Assembly (NCBI RefSeq): GCF_902726565.1
Contig: NZ_CACVAF010000002.1
Span: 372,001-436,000 of the forward strand
DNA length: 64,000 nucleotides
From: Yersinia vastinensis
GTDB taxonomy: Bacteria > Pseudomonadota > Gammaproteobacteria > Enterobacterales > Enterobacteriaceae
Reading direction: 5' to 3'
Shown piece after piece: positions 33,457 to 42,900 of this stretch. The position numbers and the translations under genes were made by a program. Every line of letters starts with the position of its first letter. Positions within the stretch are counted from its first letter, which is position 1. The notes below the pieces were generated by a model. That model had not been told where the DNA came from. It searched no databases and saw only the letters and a list, made by a program, of their open reading frames with translations.

Positions 33457-33472
33457 ATGTTATCGGTTAGCA
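33457..33472. promoter_or_regulatory. GntR/IdnR-type operator 2
   Basis: ATGTTATCGGTTAGCA shares 12 of 16 positions with operator 1 and keeps the central CGGT. It is 96 bp from operator 1, about nine helical turns, so DNA looping is possible. Confidence 0.5.
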
Positions 33473-33593
33473 CTGTTTGTTATGGCAAGAGATAGCCTGA
33501 TGATGGGGAAATCACTGGAAGCGGCTCACTGTTTACGTAGCACAATAATAGTGAGTCGCTGTAGAACGCGGCTTTCGAATGGCCGTGGAGATC

Positions 33594-34586
33594 TTAGATA
33601 GTCCCACCGAGTGAGATACGATAATGAAGGTCAACCTGTTCAATTGTCGGTATTTTTTTGATTTTCTTAATCAATATTTCAGCGGCAACTTTACCCATTT
33701 CAAAACGCGGCGTCGTGACACTGGCCAATACTGGCGTGGTTGCCTGACCAATATCCAAGCCATGAAAGCCAGAGATTGCCATTTCTGCTGGTACTGCGAT
33801 GCCCAATTTTAAGCATTCCTGTAACACGCCAACCGCCATATCATCATTAGTGCAAAAAATTGCATCGACCTGCGGATACATTTGCCGTGCCAATGCCAAC
33901 ATACCAGCCCCAATAGAGACTGAAGAAACTTTGTTCGGTGTAATATGCAAAGGCGAGAACCCGGCATCACTCATTGCTTGGCTATATCCTTGATAACGTT
34001 TGCGATCTCGTACATCAGACATGGAACCAAAGTAGACAATATTCTGTTTCCCACTGGCCAGCAGCGTTGCTGTCATGTCATAAGCGGCCTGATAATTATT
34101 AAACCCCACCGTAATACGGTCGAACTGAGGCTCCAAATCCATCACTTGCGCTACCGGAAGTTCTGCGGCATTCAAATACTTATCAGCCCGTAATGTATGT
34201 TCAGAGTCAGTCAAAATCATCCCTGAAATTTGGCAAGACAGCAGATTAATTATCTGCTCCTCTTCACGTTCTTTATTGTAGTTATAGTTAACCACGAGCG
34301 TTTGGTAGCCGCTGGCCGCCGTCACTGATTCAATTCCAGCCAGTAGATCGGAGAAAATCTGGTTATTAAAGGAAGGCACTAAAATGCCAATACGCGGAGT
34401 CTTTTGATTAAGGCTGGTTTCCCCGTCAGAATCAGCACTGTAATTGACTTCTGTCATCACCTGAGCAATACGCTCACCGGTCTCTGGAGCCACTTTTTCC
34501 GGCGTGCGTAAGTAGCGGCTGACAGTCATTTTAGTCACGCCTGCAAGTAACGCGATATCCTGTAACGTAACACGCTGGTTTTTCAT
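33594..34586 (-). CDS. idnR: LacI-family regulator, IdnR/GntR type
   Basis: A transcriptional regulator of sugar-acid genes. The frame is open to 34634, but the ATG at 34586 gives 330 residues beginning MKNQRVTLQDIALLAGVTK, which aligns with E. coli IdnR. The LacI-type helix-turn-helix is at about residues 7-26 (LQDIALLAGVTKMTVSRYL), with the hinge near 45-58 and the periplasmic-binding-like effector domain from RIGILVPSFNNQIF. It sits between its two likely target units, and similar operators are found on both sides. The effector is probably gluconate or a keto-gluconate (inference). Confidence 0.82.
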   Translation of the reverse strand: MKNQRVTLQDIALLAGVTKMTVSRYLRTPEKVAPETGERIAQVMTEVNYSADSDGETSLNQKTPRIGILVPSFNNQIFSDLLAGIESVTAASGYQTLVVNYNYNKEREEEQIINLLSCQISGMILTDSEHTLRADKYLNAAELPVAQVMDLEPQFDRITVGFNNYQAAYDMTATLLASGKQNIVYFGSMSDVRDRKRYQGYSQAMSDAGFSPLHITPNKVSSVSIGAGMLALARQMYPQVDAIFCTNDDMAVGVLQECLKLGIAVPAEMAISGFHGLDIGQATTPVLASVTTPRFEMGKVAAEILIKKIKKIPTIEQVDLHYRISLGGTI

Positions 34587-34657
34587 GGCATATACCTGGA
34601 ACAAGAGTGCGGGAAGAGTGAAATGATTATGCACTGTTAGTGCGGATAATGAAAAGT

Positions 34658-34673
34658 ATGTTACGGGTTAAAA
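34658..34673. promoter_or_regulatory. GntR/IdnR-type operator 3 (half-conserved)
   Basis: ATGTTACGGGTTAAAA keeps the left half ATGTTAC and part of the right half. It is 72 bases upstream of the regulator gene start, so autoregulation is possible. Confidence 0.45.
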
Positions 34674-34803
34674 ATGGCATAACAGCCAAGAGCTCGATTA
34701 TTAAGTTATTTTATTATCAATAAGTTAATCTGTAACTATCTTCCCATGTGAGTAAACTCCGTGCGGATAGCGTTATTTTCTCCTCATGAAGGCGATATTG
34801 CTC

Positions 34804-34819
34804 ACGTTAGCGGTAACAG
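34804..34819. promoter_or_regulatory. GntR/IdnR-type operator 4
   Basis: ACGTTAGCGGTAACAG contains GTTA-GCG-GTAAC, one base off the perfect GTTACCGGTAAC core of operator 1. It is 21 bases from a CRP-like site, the same spacing as operator 1 has to its CRP-like site at 33325. Confidence 0.65.
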
Positions 34820-34839
34820 GCTGCTGTAACATGATTTAA

Positions 34840-34855
34840 AGTGATCTTCATCACA
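34840..34855. promoter_or_regulatory. CRP-like site upstream of idnO
   Basis: AGTGATCTTCATCACA matches TGTGA-N6-TCACA with one mismatch, 153 bases upstream of the idnO start. Confidence 0.6.
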
Positions 34856-35007
34856 GTTTACTAAAGTGAAAAACGGTCTGATAGGCATATGTTTTCAAGC
34901 AGCCAATTGACTATTTTTATATTAATAACAGTTAATCGGCCACTATTTTTATTCGGCAACAATACTTATTGTATATGACGTTTAATTAACGCCATCAGGA
35001 ATTTATT

Positions 35008-35772
35008 ATGAAAAATTTGTTTTCTTTAGAAAAACGCAGAGTATTAATTACCGGTTCGGCACAAGGTATTGGATTTTTATTGGCAAAAGGACTCGCTGAA
35101 TTTGGAGCCGAAATTATTATTAATGATATTACCGCTGAACGTGCAGAAAAAGCGGTGGCTGAATTACGTAACGAGGGGTTTATTGCTCATGCAGCAGCAT
35201 TTAATGTGACTGACCATGATGCAGTGAATGAGGCTATTACACAAATAGAAAGTCGCATTGGTACTATTGATGTTTTAATTAATAATGCGGGTATTCAACG
35301 CCGCCATGCTTTTACTGAATTTCCAGAAAAAGATTGGGATGACGTTATTGCCGTAAACCAAAAATCTGTATTTTTGGTTTCACAAGCGGTCTCTCGTTAT
35401 ATGGTTCAGCGCCAACGCGGCAAGATTATTAATATTTGCTCGATGCAAAGTGAACTAGGCCGAGACACTATCACCCCGTATGCCGCCTCTAAAGGGGCAG
35501 TCAAAATGTTGACTCGTGGAATGTGTGTCGAGCTAGCCCGATATAACATTCAGGTCAACGGGATCGCTCCGGGTTATTTCAAAACAGAGATGACGAAAGC
35601 ACTGGTGGATGATAAAGCCTTCACTGATTGGCTGTGCAAACGGACTCCAGCGGCCCGTTGGGGTGATCCAGAAGAGTTGATTGGTGCGGCGGTGTATCTC
35701 TCTTCAAAAGCCTCTGATTTTGTTAATGGTCACCTGCTGTTTGTCGATGGCGGCATGCTGGTTGCAGTCTGA
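35008..35772 (+). CDS. idnO: Gluconate 5-dehydrogenase / 5-ketogluconate reductase
   Basis: A short-chain dehydrogenase that interconverts 5-keto-D-gluconate and D-gluconate. It has 254 residues, the length of E. coli IdnO, with very high similarity along the whole protein. The nucleotide-binding TGSAQGIG is at 15-22, NNAG near 92-95, and the catalytic S145, Y158 and K162 (TPYAASKGA). It is the first gene of a plus-strand operon with gluconokinase (18-bp gap). The idnD (L-idonate dehydrogenase) and idnT genes that accompany it in E. coli are not present. Confidence 0.92.
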   Translation: MKNLFSLEKRRVLITGSAQGIGFLLAKGLAEFGAEIIINDITAERAEKAVAELRNEGFIAHAAAFNVTDHDAVNEAITQIESRIGTIDVLINNAGIQRRHAFTEFPEKDWDDVIAVNQKSVFLVSQAVSRYMVQRQRGKIINICSMQSELGRDTITPYAASKGAVKMLTRGMCVELARYNIQVNGIAPGYFKTEMTKALVDDKAFTDWLCKRTPAARWGDPEELIGAAVYLSSKASDFVNGHLLFVDGGMLVAV

Positions 35773-35790
35773 TAGGTACTGAGGGAAGTT

Positions 35791-36321
35791 ATGTCCGGTA
35801 AATGCATTATTGTCATGGGCGTCTCCGGCACGGGAAAATCCTGTGTCGGGCAGGCGTTGGCGCAAAAATTGAATGCCAAATTTATTGATGGGGATGATTT
35901 GCACCCACGCGCCAACATTCAAAAAATGGCATCAGGCCAGCCTCTGAATGATCAAGACCGTGGGCCTTGGCTGGAACGGCTAAGCGATGTGGCCTATAGC
36001 CTGCAACAAAAAAATGAAGTGGGTTTTCTCGTGTGTTCGGCATTGAAAAAGCAGTATCGCGATCGTCTGCGCGAAGGTAATCAGGGGATTCGTTTTTTGT
36101 GGCTGACTGGTGATTACGATTTGGTATTGCACAGAATGCAGCAGCGGGCTGGACATTTTATGCCGGAAAGCCTGTTAAAAAGCCAGTTTGCAACACTCGA
36201 AGTACCCGATGCTCGCGAGCCTGATGTGGTTGCCATTGATATTTCGCCGGACATTGTCGGTGTGGTTGAACACTGCATCACCGCGTTAAAACAAGAAAGC
36301 AAGGTGAGCCACTGCGCTTAA
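35791..36321 (+). CDS. idnK: Gluconokinase
   Basis: It phosphorylates D-gluconate to 6-phosphogluconate. It has 176 residues (E. coli GntK 175, IdnK 187). The P-loop MGVSGTGKS is at 9-17; the gluconate-binding segment FIDGDDLHPRANIQKM and the ERLSDVAYSLQQKNEVGF region are closer to IdnK (GntV) than to GntK. A strong ribosome-binding site (GAGGGAAG) precedes the ATG. Its product feeds edd, at the far end of the divergent operon. Confidence 0.92.
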   Translation: MSGKCIIVMGVSGTGKSCVGQALAQKLNAKFIDGDDLHPRANIQKMASGQPLNDQDRGPWLERLSDVAYSLQQKNEVGFLVCSALKKQYRDRLREGNQGIRFLWLTGDYDLVLHRMQQRAGHFMPESLLKSQFATLEVPDAREPDVVAIDISPDIVGVVEHCITALKQESKVSHCA

Positions 36322-36380
36322 GCTCCTCCAGTACCATGCTGATATAAAAACAATGCTGATGTAAGAATATAGGAATTATT

Positions 36381-36848
36381 ATGATACTTGATGAACTGAA
36401 AAACGCAGTGAATAACCCACTCTACCCTGAGGCTATCCGTCGTACACTGGCAGCAATCAACAAACTGGATTTAGCCAATTTGCCTACCGGTGAACGCGAT
36501 ATTGAAGGCCGGGAGATTTATCTCAATCATATTATTGCTACAACTAAGCCATTGTATGAACAAGCCCCTGAATTACATCATTATTACATTGATATTCATA
36601 TTCTGCTGGAAGGTAATGAAGTGATTGGTGCTTCCCCCACCACTCAGGGCCAGCGCCCGACAATGGATTTTGATACTGAGCGAGATTATGGCTTATTTGA
36701 AGGGATCACCACAGAAACCCTGCTAACTCTGGCCCCCGGAGATATCGCGATTTTGTTCCCCGGTGAATTGCATCGTCCAATGGGAACATTGGCCGAAATT
36801 ACCCCACTACGCAAGCTGGTGGTTAAGGTTGCTCATCATCTGCTGTGA
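36381..36848 (+). CDS. YhcH/YjgK/YiaL family protein
   Basis: A beta-barrel (cupin-like, DUF386) protein of 155 residues. Family features include HHYYIDIHILLEGNEVIG, DFDTERDYGLFEG, GDIAILFPGELHRP and a final KLVVKVAH, giving conserved acidic and histidine metal-site residues (HI-LEG, FPGELHRP). Relatives are found in sialic acid (yhcH) and diketogulonate (yiaL) operons and are thought to be sugar or sugar-acid anomerases or isomerases. The exact reaction is unknown. It lies 59 bases after idnK with its own AGGA site and is probably in the same operon. Confidence 0.85.
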   Translation: MILDELKNAVNNPLYPEAIRRTLAAINKLDLANLPTGERDIEGREIYLNHIIATTKPLYEQAPELHHYYIDIHILLEGNEVIGASPTTQGQRPTMDFDTERDYGLFEGITTETLLTLAPGDIAILFPGELHRPMGTLAEITPLRKLVVKVAHHLL

Positions 36849-36966
36849 TGTCATTTGAGTTGTAGCGAAATGACCGTTCGGTTGTTAAAACGCATAGCTT
36901 CACGCGTGGCACCATAAGCGATGGGGCACTGACAACCGAATCAGCCAGTTAGCCAAATTTCATCTC

Positions 36967-37464
36967 TTATTTTGTGTCCGCCGAGGGTGATAAAGAAGCC
37001 TCTTTCCCCGGACGACTCCGTCTAGCGGCCAGCCATAACCCGCTATTTTTCATGGCATAACCAAACACGGCTCCGACTAACAATGAAGCCACCACTAATT
37101 TCCAATCCCCATTGCCTGCAAAGGTGGCGCAGGCACCGATAAACGTGCCGGGTACAAACGATAACCACTGCTGGCACGCCTGAATACACATCAAAAATGC
37201 CACAATGCCTGTCAACATATATCCAAGCATGGTCCATTCAGGTTGCAATGCGCTGCCCTGAATAATCATCATCGCCCAGAACACACCGCTCATGCAGGTG
37301 AGCAACGTGATAAGCAACCCTCTCAGCCCCCCTTGCGGGCAAGCGAAATACGCGGTGCAACCAAGAAAACCCGCCCAACTGATAAGCCCTAAGCTGACCG
37401 CAACCCAGCCCCAAATACCCGAGAGAATGCCAGTGGTAATGGCAATCATCAGAATAATGTTCAT
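36967..37464 (-). CDS. DUF1097 inner-membrane protein (YcdZ-like)
   Basis: A predicted inner-membrane protein of 165 residues from the ATG at 37464; a TTG at 37482 is the weaker alternative. Five to six hydrophobic segments are seen, for example IILMIAITTGILSGIWGWVA, LISWAGFLGCTAYFACPQGG and LVVASLLVGAVFGYAM, followed by a polar tail ending SPSADTK. DUF1097 members such as E. coli YcdZ have no established function. A perfect CRP palindrome sits about 136 bp upstream, suggesting control by carbon status. It is convergent with the sugar-acid operon; the spacer has a 9-bp dyad (36877-36885 with 36932-36940). Confidence 0.8.
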   Translation of the reverse strand: MNIILMIAITTGILSGIWGWVAVSLGLISWAGFLGCTAYFACPQGGLRGLLITLLTCMSGVFWAMMIIQGSALQPEWTMLGYMLTGIVAFLMCIQACQQWLSFVPGTFIGACATFAGNGDWKLVVASLLVGAVFGYAMKNSGLWLAARRSRPGKEASLSPSADTK

Positions 37465-37599
37465 CAGTGTGTACCTGCGCAAGAGAGTGAGACAAAACGT
37501 TCATTGGATGAAAGCCGCGCAGTTTACCTGAGTTTAGGTCATAATTTATCGATTTAAATCACATTAATAATGAAACAAATATTTTAATTTCATATTTAA

Positions 37600-37615
37600 T
37601 GTGATTTTTATCACA
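37600..37615. promoter_or_regulatory. Perfect CRP site upstream of the DUF1097 gene
   Basis: TGTGATTTTTATCACA is an exact TGTGA-N6-TCACA palindrome. The only gene it can serve nearby is the DUF1097 gene, because the other side is the nuoN terminator. Confidence 0.75.
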
Positions 37616-37689
37616 AATATCATTCATGTACTTTTATGGTTTGGGTCGCGAAAAAATCTGAATAACTTGAAACAATCTTAATAGCCTCT

Positions 37690-37731
37690 AAAAGAAAAAC
37701 CCCCTGTCAGTCGAAACTCACAGAGGGTTTT
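37690..37731 (-). terminator. nuo operon terminator
   Basis: On the minus strand AAAACCCTCTGT pairs with ACAGGGGGTTTT (one U-G wobble, 12-base loop) and is followed by TTCTTTT. It starts 20 bases after the nuoN stop. Confidence 0.88.
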
Positions 37732-37750
37732 GTTTGGCTTCAGCGCACAG

Positions 37751-39208
37751 TTACATCAGCGGCTGGGCCATTTGAACCAGTGTAATCAACGGTTGTGGAT
37801 AAATACCCAACACCAGTACCAAAATCGCGGAAATCAGTACCACTACACCACCGGCTGTCAGTGCCCAGTTGTTTGGTGTGTCGCGAACCAATGTTTCTGG
37901 CGCGCTAAGGTACAAACTAACAGTGACACGCAGGTAGTAATATAGGCCAATAGCGCTGCCCAATACCACCGCACCGGTCAGCCACCATAAGTTTGCACTG
38001 ACACCCATTGCGACGACAAAGAACTTACCGATAAAGCCCAGAGTCATTGGGATCCCGGCCAGTGACAGCATCATCACGGTCATCACTGCAGACAGGATTG
38101 GCTTATGCCAGAACAACCCGCGATAGGAGAACAGCGACTCAGCATCCGGGCCTTTGTACGGACTGGACATCAAGCTGACCACACCGAAAGCCCCCAAGCT
38201 GCTGAACAAGTAACCCGCCAGATACACACCCACTGTTTCCAGTGCTAACTGGTGGGTTTGGACTGCCACCAGCGCAATCAACAAATAGCCAAGATGCGCA
38301 ATTGAGGAGTAGCCTAGCAGACGCTTGATATTGGTCTGGCTGATTGCCATCAGGTTACCGAACAGAATCGATGCCACCGCAATCAGTGAAAGCACCAAAC
38401 GGACCGCTTCACTGTCAGCCGCTGGCGCATACAGGAACAAGCGCATCACGACGGCAAAAATGGCAATCTTACTGGCTGTTGCCAAGAAGGTCGATACCGG
38501 AGCTGGTGCGCCCTGATACACATCTGGCGTCCAAAGTTGGAATGGCACCAGTGACAATTTAAAGCCGAGGCCGACAATCATCATCCCTAGGCCGGCCAGA
38601 ATCAGCGGCTGATGGATAACCGAGTCACTCAGGCTTTTGCCCAAACCGGCGAAAGACAGACTACCGGATTCTGCATACAGCAGCGCCATCCCGAACAGCA
38701 GGAATGAAGAGGCTGCCGCCGACAGCAGCATGTATTTGATACTGGCTTCCAGCGAACGCTTCTGGCGATAGGCATAACCAATCAGACCAAACAGCGGCAA
38801 GGAGATCAGTTCGATACCCAAGAACAGCGAGGCCAGATGATTAGCACTGGCTAACAGAATGCCGCCCATGGCTGCGATCAGCACCAGTAGATAGAACTCT
38901 TCGCGGTTATCTGGGTAGCCATTAAGCCACGGATAAGCAAAGGTACTGGTTGCCAGACTGGCAACAATTACCAGCCCTGTGTAAAACATCGAATAGCCGT
39001 CAACCCGCATCAGCGGCGTGACATCCATCGGCCCGACTTGACCGACAAAGTAGAGTGACAGCAGTGCCAGGTTAAGCCCGATAACCGTCAGAGTGGCGTT
39101 AATAAAGTGATCGCGTCGCCACGCAATGGACAGCATCACAACCACCACCGTCAATCCGACGATCAACAGCGGTAGCATTGCGATCAGTTGTTGAGGAGTT
39201 ATTGTCAT
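37751..39208 (-). CDS. nuoN: NADH-quinone oxidoreductase subunit N
   Basis: An antiporter-like proton-channel subunit of the complex I membrane arm, 485 residues, the E. coli length, with about 14 membrane segments. The conserved lysine and histidine half-channel residues are expected in segments such as [18 protein letters not shown] and [16 protein letters not shown]. It is the last gene of nuoA-N, 6 bp after nuoM, and is followed by the operon terminator. Confidence 0.96.
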   Translation of the reverse strand: MTITPQQLIAMLPLLIVGLTVVVVMLSIAWRRDHFINATLTVIGLNLALLSLYFVGQVGPMDVTPLMRVDGYSMFYTGLVIVASLATSTFAYPWLNGYPDNREEFYLLVLIAAMGGILLASANHLASLFLGIELISLPLFGLIGYAYRQKRSLEASIKYMLLSAAASSFLLFGMALLYAESGSLSFAGLGKSLSDSVIHQPLILAGLGMMIVGLGFKLSLVPFQLWTPDVYQGAPAPVSTFLATASKIAIFAVVMRLFLYAPAADSEAVRLVLSLIAVASILFGNLMAISQTNIKRLLGYSSIAHLGYLLIALVAVQTHQLALETVGVYLAGYLFSSLGAFGVVSLMSSPYKGPDAESLFSYRGLFWHKPILSAVMTVMMLSLAGIPMTLGFIGKFFVVAMGVSANLWWLTGAVVLGSAIGLYYYLRVTVSLYLSAPETLVRDTPNNWALTAGGVVVLISAILVLVLGIYPQPLITLVQMAQPLM

Positions 39209-39214
39209 GGCGAA

Positions 39215-40738
39215 TTACGGCCTTGTTGTTGGAATAGATGAAGCTGAGAACCACTGCTGTACATTACTCATCGCAGCATGTGAAGTGTCGAGAATTGGCT
39301 GCGGGTAAACCCCCAGCAAGACTAACAACACCACTAACAGCAGGATGATGGACAGTTCCCTTGCACTCATGCCCGGTAATGCTTCTTGTGATTTTGGCGC
39401 GCCGTAATAAGCACGCTGCATCATAATCAGCGAGTAAACCGAAGCAAAAACCAGCCCGAAAGTCGAGATAACCGTGATAACTGGAACGACTTGGAAGCTG
39501 CCGAACAGGATCATAAATTCACCCACGAAGTTACCGGTGCCCGGCATCCCCAAAGTGGCTACCGCGAAGAACAACGACAGCGCAGGCAAATATTTGATTC
39601 GACCCCACAGGCCGCCCATTTGGCGCATATCACGTGTATGCAGGCGCTCGTATAGCTGACCACAAATGATGAACATACCCGCGGCAGAAAGACCGTGAGC
39701 AATCATCTGGATAACCGCACCTTGGTAGGCCAGTTGGCTGCCGGTATAAATGGCAATCAGGACAAAGCCCATGTGCGATACGCTGGTATAAGCAATCAGA
39801 CGTTTGATATCCGTCTGGCAGAATGCCATCCATGCGCCATAGAAGATACCGACAACACCCAACCACATGGCGATAGGGGCAAATTCAGCAGAGGCATTTG
39901 GGAACAGTGGCAAGCTGAAACGCAGCAAACCATAAGCGGCGGTTTTCAGCAAAATCCCAGCCAAGTCGACAGAACCTGCTGTCGGTGCCTGACTATGCGC
40001 ATCGGGTAACCAACCGTGTAATGGCACCACAGGCATTTTTACCGCGAAAGCGATAAAGAAGCCTAGCATCAGCAGATATTCCACATTGTGGGACATCGGC
40101 GTTTTCAGCAGGTCTTCGTAGTTGAATGTCCAGATGCCGGTGGCGTTGTAGTGCACAAACACCAACCCCAAAATGGCAATCAACATAATCAGGCCACTGG
40201 CCTGGGTATAGATGAAGAACTTGGTCGCTGCCGCGATGCGCGTTTTACCATCCGATGCTTTGTGACCCCACAAGGCAATCAGGAAGTACATCGGCACCAA
40301 CATCATTTCCCAGAAGAAGAAGAACAGGAACATGTCGATGGCAAGGAACACGCCGATAACCCCACCCAGAATCCACAACAGATTCAGGTAGAAGAACCCC
40401 TGATTGCGCTGAATTTCACGCCACGAACAGAGGATAGCCAGCACACCCAGTAGGCCGGTCAACACGACCATCAGCAGTGACAACCCATCTAAAGCCAGAT
40501 GGAAAGCAATGCCGAACCGTGGGATCCACGGCAAGGTGAATTCTGATTGCCACTGCGGGATACCCGCCGGATTAATCAGTGAATAGCTGCCCTGCACCCA
40601 CAGTTGCAGAGAGAGCACCAATGTCAGCCCCATCGCGAGTAGCGCTATCCAGCGCGGTACTCTAGTACCGAAGCGCTCACACTGCCAAGACAGTAAGCCG
40701 CCGATAAAGGGGATAAGAATTAGCCAAGGTAATAGCAT
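39215..40738 (-). CDS. nuoM: NADH-quinone oxidoreductase subunit M
   Basis: An antiporter-like proton-pumping subunit of complex I, 507 residues (E. coli 509), 14 predicted membrane helices. Conserved signatures are FFFFWEMMLVPMYFLI (with the TM5 glutamate), VPLHGWLPDAHSQAP and KRLIAYTSVSHMGFVL. It lies 18 bp after nuoL. Confidence 0.96.
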   Translation of the reverse strand: MLLPWLILIPFIGGLLSWQCERFGTRVPRWIALLAMGLTLVLSLQLWVQGSYSLINPAGIPQWQSEFTLPWIPRFGIAFHLALDGLSLLMVVLTGLLGVLAILCSWREIQRNQGFFYLNLLWILGGVIGVFLAIDMFLFFFFWEMMLVPMYFLIALWGHKASDGKTRIAAATKFFIYTQASGLIMLIAILGLVFVHYNATGIWTFNYEDLLKTPMSHNVEYLLMLGFFIAFAVKMPVVPLHGWLPDAHSQAPTAGSVDLAGILLKTAAYGLLRFSLPLFPNASAEFAPIAMWLGVVGIFYGAWMAFCQTDIKRLIAYTSVSHMGFVLIAIYTGSQLAYQGAVIQMIAHGLSAAGMFIICGQLYERLHTRDMRQMGGLWGRIKYLPALSLFFAVATLGMPGTGNFVGEFMILFGSFQVVPVITVISTFGLVFASVYSLIMMQRAYYGAPKSQEALPGMSARELSIILLLVVLLVLLGVYPQPILDTSHAAMSNVQQWFSASSIPTTRP

Positions 40739-40756
40739 GGCGTTTTGTGTCCCTAA

Positions 40757-42601
40757 TTAAACGAAAAGCAACAGAGCCAGTACAACGACTGCACCCAAAC
40801 CCATAGACGCGACATACCAACGCACCTGTCCATTTTCACTGACGGTCAGACCGCGATTACTCCAGCGCGAAAGTATCGCCGGGGTATTCATCAGTGAGTT
40901 CAGCGGATCACGTTGCAACAGTCTTGCAATCCACAGATACGGGCGAACAAATACGTTGTGGTACAGCCAGTCGAAACCCCACGCATGGAACCACCAGACC
41001 GTAAAGAAGCGGCCCGGTGCACTTTGCGCAATGCTGTTTACCCACTGACGTTTGCCCAGATACAGTACCGCCGCCAGTGCAATGCCTACCACAACCAGTA
41101 CGCCAGAGAAGATCTCCAGCGGCATTTTGCCCTCTTCACCGAAGTGAAGCTCTGGCAATACGCCCGCCAGTGGTGGTGTTATCAGCGCACCAACAAATGT
41201 TGACAGCACCAGCAACACAATCAGCGGCAAGCTATGGGTGATCCCTTTGACCGGATGCGCTTTGGTTTTTGGCTCGCCGTGGAACACAATGAAAATCATA
41301 CGGAAGGTATACAGCGCGGTGAGGAATGCCCCAACCAAGCCTGCAACCATCAGATTGATATGGCCACTGGCCAATGCGCCCCACAGAATTTCGTCTTTAC
41401 TGTAGAAGCCTGCGGTGACGATTGGCAATGCTGCCAGCGCTGCACCACCCACCAGGAAGCAGATATAAACCAACGGGATAGTCTTACGCAGACCGCCCAT
41501 TTTGAAGATATTTTGTTCGTGGTGACAGGCCAGAATGACTGAACCGGAAGAGAGGAACAGTAAGGCTTTGAAGAAAGCATGGGTCATCAGGTGGAAAATC
41601 GCCGCATCCCACGCCTGAACGCCCAGCGCCAAGAACATGTAGCCAATCTGGCTCATGGTGGAATAGGCCAAGACCCGTTTGATATCGGTTTGTACCAAGG
41701 CGGCAAAACCTGCCAACACTAGGGTAACCGCCCCAATAATCCCTACCAGATGCAGAACTTCCGGTGCCATCAGGAACAGGCCGTGAGTACGGGCAATCAG
41801 ATAGACCCCAGCGGTAACCATGGTTGCCGCATGGATAAGAGCGGAAACCGGTGTTGGACCCGCCATCGCATCCGCCAACCAAGTTTGTAACGGCAACTGC
41901 GCCGATTTACCCACTGCGCCACCCAATAACATTAGCGTCGCCCAAGTAATGGCGGTGGAGCCCATTTCCAGTTTCTGCGGTGCTAATACCATCAGCTCAC
42001 GAATGTTCAACGTACCCAGTTCTTGGTAAAGGATAAACAAGGCGATAGCCAAGAACACGTCACCGACACGGGTCACGATAAAGGCTTTCATCGCTGCTGC
42101 ACCGTTAGCCGGATTGGTGTAGTAGAAACCAATCAGCAAGTAACTGCACAGCCCTACCCCTTCCCAACCCAAATACATCAGCATCAGGTTATCCGCCAAC
42201 ACCAAGACCACCATACTGGCGATAAACAGGTTGGTGTAAGCGAAGAAGCGTGAGTAGCCCTCTTCCCCACGCATATACCAAGAGGCGTACATGTGGATCA
42301 GGAAGCCCACTCCAGTGACCACAGACAACATAGTCAGTGACAAGCCGTCTAGTGTCAGCGTCAGCGGAATGTTGAACGTACCAACAGACATCCAGTTCCA
42401 CAGTGTTTGGTTAAACACTTGTACCCCGGTTGCCTTTTGGCTCAGGAAATCCACTGCGACATACAGAGTCACCAGCGCCGTCAGACCAATAGAGCCAACC
42501 CCGACAGTGGCGGAGGTGTTTTCAGACCAACGCCCACGGGAGAATGCCAACAGCAAGAAGCCCAGCAGTGGCAGCAGAATTGTTAAATATAATAGGTTCA
42601 T
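40757..42601 (-). CDS. nuoL: NADH-quinone oxidoreductase subunit L
   Basis: The largest antiporter-like subunit, at the tip of the complex I membrane arm; its C-terminal amphipathic lateral helix runs along the arm. It has 614 residues (E. coli 613). Seen are the TM5 region [38 protein letters not shown] and [15 protein letters not shown]. The start overlaps nuoK by 4 bp. Confidence 0.96.
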   Translation of the reverse strand: MNLLYLTILLPLLGFLLLAFSRGRWSENTSATVGVGSIGLTALVTLYVAVDFLSQKATGVQVFNQTLWNWMSVGTFNIPLTLTLDGLSLTMLSVVTGVGFLIHMYASWYMRGEEGYSRFFAYTNLFIASMVVLVLADNLMLMYLGWEGVGLCSYLLIGFYYTNPANGAAAMKAFIVTRVGDVFLAIALFILYQELGTLNIRELMVLAPQKLEMGSTAITWATLMLLGGAVGKSAQLPLQTWLADAMAGPTPVSALIHAATMVTAGVYLIARTHGLFLMAPEVLHLVGIIGAVTLVLAGFAALVQTDIKRVLAYSTMSQIGYMFLALGVQAWDAAIFHLMTHAFFKALLFLSSGSVILACHHEQNIFKMGGLRKTIPLVYICFLVGGAALAALPIVTAGFYSKDEILWGALASGHINLMVAGLVGAFLTALYTFRMIFIVFHGEPKTKAHPVKGITHSLPLIVLLVLSTFVGALITPPLAGVLPELHFGEEGKMPLEIFSGVLVVVGIALAAVLYLGKRQWVNSIAQSAPGRFFTVWWFHAWGFDWLYHNVFVRPYLWIARLLQRDPLNSLMNTPAILSRWSNRGLTVSENGQVRWYVASMGLGAVVVLALLLFV

Positions 42602-42900
42602 CCGCGCATCTCACTGACTGTGTCGATATTCAGAGTATGACGGCGACGATACAGCTGTAACAGCAATGCCAGACCAATACTGGCCTCCGCTGCTGCCAGT
42701 GTGATCGCCAGGATATACATCACCTGACCGTCAGCCTGACCCCAATAACTGCCCGCCACAACAAAGGCGAGCGCCGCTGCGTTGATCATCACTTCAAGGC
42801 TTATCAGCATAAACAGCAGGTTGCGACGAATCAGCAACCCCGTCAGCCCCAGCACAAACAGAATGGCCGCCAAAATCAGGCCATGTTGTAGAGGGATCAT
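42598..42900 (-). CDS. nuoK: NADH-quinone oxidoreductase subunit K
   Basis: A small three-helix subunit at the junction of the complex I membrane arm, 100 residues, the E. coli length. The conserved buried glutamates are in [11 protein letters not shown] and [13 protein letters not shown]. It overlaps nuoJ and nuoL by 4 bp each. Confidence 0.97.
   Translation of the reverse strand: MIPLQHGLILAAILFVLGLTGLLIRRNLLFMLISLEVMINAAALAFVVAGSYWGQADGQVMYILAITLAAAEASIGLALLLQLYRRRHTLNIDTVSEMRG

Larger units (their letters stand above)
33211..33593. other. Promoter region of the dehydrogenase-MFS-UPF0303-edd operon
   Basis: A gap of 383 bp between the regulator gene and the operon it presumably controls, both on the minus strand. 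It contains two GntR/IdnR-like palindromes and one CRP-like site (listed separately). No open reading frame of note. Confidence 0.65.
34587..35007. other. Divergent promoter region regulator / idnO
   Basis: A gap of 421 bp between the divergent regulator and idnO. It contains two GntR/IdnR-like sites (34658, 34804) and a CRP-like site (34840). AT-rich otherwise; the idnO ribosome-binding site AGGA lies about 9 bases before its ATG. Confidence 0.65.
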
